A stretch of 64,000 nucleotides of DNA from positions 1-64,000 of the forward strand of contig NZ_CAKTVX010000003.1 in assembly GCF_934630525.1 (NCBI RefSeq). Direction: 5' to 3'. The translations under genes were made by a program, and so were the position numbers. The DNA comes from an uncultured Slackia sp. (GTDB lineage Bacteria > Actinomycetota > Coriobacteriia > Coriobacteriales > Eggerthellaceae). This document shows, piece after piece, positions 61,416-64,000 of the stretch (position 1 is the stretch's first letter; every line of letters begins with the position of its first letter). The notes under the pieces are model-generated. The model was given only the letters and a program-made list of their open reading frames with translations, searched no databases and was not told the origin of the DNA.

Positions 61416-61703
61416 CCTGGAGCTTATCGTCTTTTTCGGACCAACAGCCGCCTAGCCCCCGAAAACCATCCCCGCGCGGACGGGCGCGTTAGAACAGGAG
61501 CAAGAATACATAAGGCTGCACTGGAATCGTGCAAGGATAGGGGCACAATAGCAAATGGTAAAACTCCAGGCCATGGCTCGTTCGGTGTCGATGATGGGCC
61601 CAACTGTCTTTCGAACATTCCCGACGAAGTTCTTGCTGCCATAGAGGACGAAGACCGAAGATTCTCCCGCAACGCAGGAAGAGGCATGGGAGCGCAGTAT
61701 TGA
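61416..61703 (+). pseudogene. Open frame resembling the end of a lost protein
   Basis: A 95-codon open frame with no start codon, ending at TGA 61701. It contains a plausible protein-like end (GKTPGHGSFGVDDGPNCLSN, IPDEVLAAIEDEDRRFSRNA) with charged and polar composition. It stops 12 bases before an orphan CRISPR-like repeat. No family is recognised; it may be a gene fragment brought together with the repeat by recombination. Confidence 0.3.
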
Positions 61704-61715
61704 CTGGAAAATTCG

Positions 61716-61743
61716 GGATCATCCCCACGCGTGTGGGGAGCAC
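61716..61743. CRISPR. Orphan type I-E-like CRISPR repeat
   Basis: GGATCATCCCCACGCGTGTG followed by GGGAGCAC: 28 bases with the palindromic core and GCAC end typical of I-E repeats. No second repeat lies at a spacer distance on either side, and no cas gene is in the window. It forms the last codons and stop of the HTH gene read on the minus strand (ending CSPHAWG). Confidence 0.7.
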
Positions 61744-62138
61744 GTCTCCACGGCCTCCGATTCGCCCGGGTAGTAGAACTCGCAGTCGATTCCCTTAGCT
61801 TCGAGCGCATCGGCCACCCGGCGCGCGTTGGCGTTGCCGATGTGGAAGGGGCCGTCGCCGCGCCCGAATTGGTCGTACTCCTCTTGGGTACGATAGTAGG
61901 CGAGCGACACCGTGGCGGGGGGATCGGGAAGCGCGAGGATGTTGCCGATGGCGGAATTCACAGCGTAGTCCGCGACGGCTTTCTCGCACGAGAGCCACTC
62001 CTCCACGTCGTCGGAAATCGGGTTTTCGCCAGTCTCCCAGCTCTCGACGCTCCTGCAGTCGACGCCCATAGCGTCACCAACGTCCTCCTGGCTCAGGCCA
62101 AGCGTCTCGCGCATCGCGCGGAACTGCGCGGCGCGCAT
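61719..62138 (-). CDS. YdiL/Aca2-like HTH protein, C-terminus ending in a CRISPR repeat
   Basis: A 139-residue protein with GGAGG seven bases before the ATG. Residues 1-50 are an HTH (FRAMRETLGLSQEDVGDAMG, SVESWETGENPISDDVEEWL) with the W-E-x-G-x-xPIxDDVE form seen in YdiL and Aca2-type regulators. The middle part (AVNSAIGNILALPDPPATVS, TQEEYDQFGRGDGPFHIGNA, DALEAKGIDCEFYYP) looks like the compact alpha/beta dimer domain of YdiL. The last eight codons are read from a CRISPR-like repeat, so the native end may be lost. A 21-codon ORF overlaps its start (TAATG). Aca proteins repress anti-CRISPR operons, but no such operon is seen, so that role is only suggested. Confidence 0.7.
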   Translation of the reverse strand: MRAAQFRAMRETLGLSQEDVGDAMGVDCRSVESWETGENPISDDVEEWLSCEKAVADYAVNSAIGNILALPDPPATVSLAYYRTQEEYDQFGRGDGPFHIGNANARRVADALEAKGIDCEFYYPGESEAVETCSPHAWG

Positions 62139-62203
62139 TACTTGGCCTCCGCGAACTCTACCATGCCGCCGTCTTTGCCCTTGTATGCTGCTGTTTCTCT
62201 CAT
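62138..62203 (-). CDS. 21-residue micro-ORF coupled to the HTH gene
   Basis: It reads MRETAAYKGKDGGMVEFAEA then Lys and stop. A strong site (AGGAGAGG, five bases away) precedes the ATG at 62203. Its TAA shares a base with the ATG of the HTH gene (TAATG), so the two are translationally coupled. It could be a small partner peptide or only a coupling leader. No family is recognised. Confidence 0.5.
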   Translation of the reverse strand: MRETAAYKGKDGGMVEFAEAK

Positions 62204-62266
62204 GGTTTGTCCTCTCCTAGTTTTCCCACTTTAGAGCAGGACCGAAGCCCCGCCACTGCCTTATAT

Positions 62267-62392
62267 CTAGTCCAGCTCTACCCAACGGTGCTCGACGATT
62301 CGGCAGAACCTCTCGCGCGAGCAGGCATCGTCTTCCTGTTCCGCCATCTTCGTCACATAGCGGCATGCATCGCATTCGAGATCTCCCCGCAT
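62267..62392 (-). CDS. Possible 41-residue cysteine-rich small protein
   Basis: The frame from ATG 62392 reads MRGDLECDACRYVTKMAEQE and continues with CxxxxxC and VEHRWVELD. Four Cys (ECDAC and DACSRERFC) could form a zinc site. The ATG lies inside a degenerate CRISPR repeat and has no ribosome site, so this may instead be the tail of a longer gene cut by that repeat. Confidence 0.3.
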   Translation of the reverse strand: MRGDLECDACRYVTKMAEQEDDACSRERFCRIVEHRWVELD

Positions 62393-62466
62393 GCGCGGAG
62401 GGCACCACAATAATACACGCGATAGTACCTGCTTTCAGGGATCATTCGCGCGTGTGCGGGGAGCAC
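62378..62466. CRISPR. Degenerate CRISPR remnant: two repeats and one 33-base spacer
   Basis: A worn repeat at 62378-62405 (core CTCCCCGCATGCGCGGAG, end GGCAC) and a better one at 62439-62466 (GGATCATTCGCGCGTGTGCG then GGGAGCAC) are separated by exactly 33 bases, a type I-E spacer length. No further repeat follows. It is a terminal fragment of an array. The sequence from 62467 to 62716 shows no gene. Confidence 0.65.
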
Positions 62467-62716
62467 CTGAACGAGACGGTCATCGCGAACGCCAGCGGAG
62501 ACAGGGACAAGGGCACGAGATTCGCCCGAGCTCCAACGAGCCTCGAGGCCTGCACGTTCTGCCTGATGCTGGCGAACCCGCATACTCCACAGGAAATGAA
62601 AAACGCCAAGGAATTTGCCCGGGCGACGAACCCAGGCTTTTCTTGGCACAGATCGATTAGAGCCACCTGGCGCCCAAATTGGATACATTTTCAACGCCGC
62701 CAAACCGCCACGCCAT

Positions 62717-62941
62717 TTAGATAAGCACGATGGCCAAAAGCCACCCCGTGGCAATGCCCAAGAAAACAACAACGACAAGCGCGAATTTGAGCGCCTTCAT
62801 CACGAAACCGTGGATCTTTGCGGCGCGCGCCTGGTTCTTCTCGGAAATCTTTTCAATCGCTTTCCCATAAAGCGCTATGGAGCCAACAACCGCAATGAAA
62901 GCGAGATAAAGGAAGAGCAGCAAAAACAAGAAATCCAGCAC
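62717..62941 (-). CDS. Small two-helix membrane protein
   Basis: A 74-residue protein with a GTG start five bases after AAGGAGG. Two hydrophobic segments (LFLLLFLYLAFIAVVGSIAL and LVVVVFLGIATGWLLAIVLI region, residues about 4-24 and 52-74) flank a basic amphipathic linker (AIEKISEKNQARAAKIHG). Function unknown; such proteins are often modulators of membrane complexes. It is alone in its unit. Confidence 0.75.
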   Translation of the reverse strand: MLDFLFLLLFLYLAFIAVVGSIALYGKAIEKISEKNQARAAKIHGFVMKALKFALVVVVFLGIATGWLLAIVLI

Positions 62942-63112
62942 AAGGCCCTCCTTCTTCGAGAAATCATCCAGAACGATTGTCTATTTCACTTAAAAGCAAT
63001 GCACCGTATCGCGAAGCCGTTGTCAATTAGACCCAAAAGCCATCAACAACGCAACAAGACGGCGAGCGAGTGCACACCCGGCAAAAGGGATCCCACCACG
63101 CCGCGCGCGCCG

Positions 63113-63886
63113 CTATTCGAACAGGCACGCCTCAATCACATCTTTGCCGCGCAGGGTCGCAAGCCACTCAGATGGGATCGCCTCGCGACCATACAGGATG
63201 CCCGCCAAACCGCCCGCGACGCAAGCAGTGGTGTCGGTATCGTCGCCCAAATTCACCGCAGCGAGCACGCATTCCTTATAGCTTTCCGTATGCTCCAAGC
63301 ACCAAATCGCGGCGTTATAGGTGTCCCACACATAGCCGCTGCTTCCGCCGGGCTCGCCGGCCGACTCCCCCGCGGGCGCGCCCTCGCGCATCAAGCGCGC
63401 GGCGTAGCGAATCATCTTCTCGCACGCGTCCATGCAGGCATCGGTCGCGTGCGTGATGGCGCTCACCGCGCGCACCTCGGCACTCGTGCAATCCATAAAG
63501 ACCATGGGCAAGCAGCGCATGAGCGACCCGTTGCCCTTGTCCCACTCGCCCGTGCCGCCACGGCCCGTCGCCAGCGCCTTTCGCGTGGCGTTGCCGTAGT
63601 CGAAGGCCACGCCGTCCGCCGTGTACGCCCCATCGTTGATCCACGCGCGGAACCGCTGCAGAATGTCATCGCAATCGACACGCCCCAATTCGCGATAGCT
63701 GTCGCACAGCGCGAGAGCCATGCTCGTGTCGTCGCTCCATGTACCAGCGAGTTGGTTGTGGCTGCCGCCGCCCACCATATCGGTGCACTCAAAACCTCCA
63801 CGCGGCTTGAACTCGAAAGGCACGCCCAAAGCGTCGCCCACCGCCATGCCATACACGCAATCGCGCAGCGTTCGATTCAGCTTCAT
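63113..63886 (-). CDS. ADP-ribosylglycohydrolase family protein
   Basis: A 257-residue cytoplasmic enzyme of the DraG/ARH family, which removes ADP-ribose from proteins or small molecules. AAGGAGG lies eight bases before the ATG. Metal-binding blocks: MAVGDALGVPFEF, the first Asp pair in TWSDDTSMALAL, GNGSLMRCLP and the second metal site NLGDDTDTTACVAGGLAGIL. The length is near the family norm. No ADP-ribosyltransferase or nitrogenase gene is nearby, so the substrate is unknown. Nothing clear was seen from 63887 to the end. Confidence 0.92.
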   Translation of the reverse strand: MKLNRTLRDCVYGMAVGDALGVPFEFKPRGGFECTDMVGGGSHNQLAGTWSDDTSMALALCDSYRELGRVDCDDILQRFRAWINDGAYTADGVAFDYGNATRKALATGRGGTGEWDKGNGSLMRCLPMVFMDCTSAEVRAVSAITHATDACMDACEKMIRYAARLMREGAPAGESAGEPGGSSGYVWDTYNAAIWCLEHTESYKECVLAAVNLGDDTDTTACVAGGLAGILYGREAIPSEWLATLRGKDVIEACLFE

Positions 63887-64000
63887 AATGCATGCCTCCT
63901 TGCATTCGGGCGCCGAAGCGGGCCTTTCCGCCGCAAAACGCGCTCGCCTTGCCAGTCCCGCATTTGGAATTGTCGCACACTTCGAATTGTGGCAGGAATC

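Noticed and set aside
61655..61682. A further CRISPR repeat one spacer before 61716
   Set aside because: Only a loose TCCCGC/GCAGGA pairing is present and it does not align with the repeat in register.

Overview
The window looks like a chromosome segment of an anaerobic Coriobacteriia actinobacterium, most likely Eggerthellaceae. The reasons are high GC, a Tat-exported FMN/FAD reductase beside a membrane LuxR regulator, an anchorless DMSO-reductase-type operon, type I-E-like CRISPR repeats, and large repeat-rich surface proteins. This placement is inferred from gene content. No rRNA or tRNA gene was seen.

Positions 1-29.5 kb are an envelope locus. It opens with a BspA-like surface adhesin (minus strand, runs off the left edge) that carries an apparent frameshift. 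Next is a phosphocholine module: a fused HTH-LicC-LicA protein, a LicB-like choline permease and a small partner. Three exported choline-binding-repeat proteins follow, ending in a C39-like peptidase, an L,D-transpeptidase and an NlpC/P60 domain. Around them lies polymer synthesis: initiating sugar-phosphate transferase, DegT aminotransferase, flippase, four glycosyltransferases, Wzy-like polymerase, Wzz-like chain-length protein, TarI/TarJ (CDP-ribitol), a PglF/CapD-type 4,6-dehydratase and three LicD proteins. The parts list closely matches the pneumococcal phosphocholine teichoic acid pathway: an aminodideoxy sugar, ribitol phosphate, phosphocholine transferases, and choline-binding proteins that would dock on the product.

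Positions 29.5-39.6 kb hold metY behind a consensus promoter, an 11-codon leader ORF and a hairpin. Then come a large membrane protein of unknown function, a ketopantoate-reductase-like gene, two gene remnants, and an intact Tat lipoprotein flavin reductase with its LuxR regulator.

Positions 39.8-48.5 kb are accessory: an IS3 remnant cut by an IS110 element, an HTH-HipA fusion with paired palindromic operators, a decayed paralogue of the membrane protein, a RelBE-type toxin-antitoxin pair, an alanine-rich unknown protein whose C-terminus recurs as a remnant at 35 kb, an XRE regulator and a duplicated-domain lipoprotein.

Positions 48.5-64 kb are mostly housekeeping and respiration: a MerR-like regulator, an MBL-fold hydrolase, YebC, a DmsAB-TorD operon, a Fic-like protein with a degenerate active site, an M16C peptidase flanked by related hairpin repeats, orphan CRISPR repeats around a small HTH gene, a two-helix membrane protein and an ADP-ribosylglycohydrolase.
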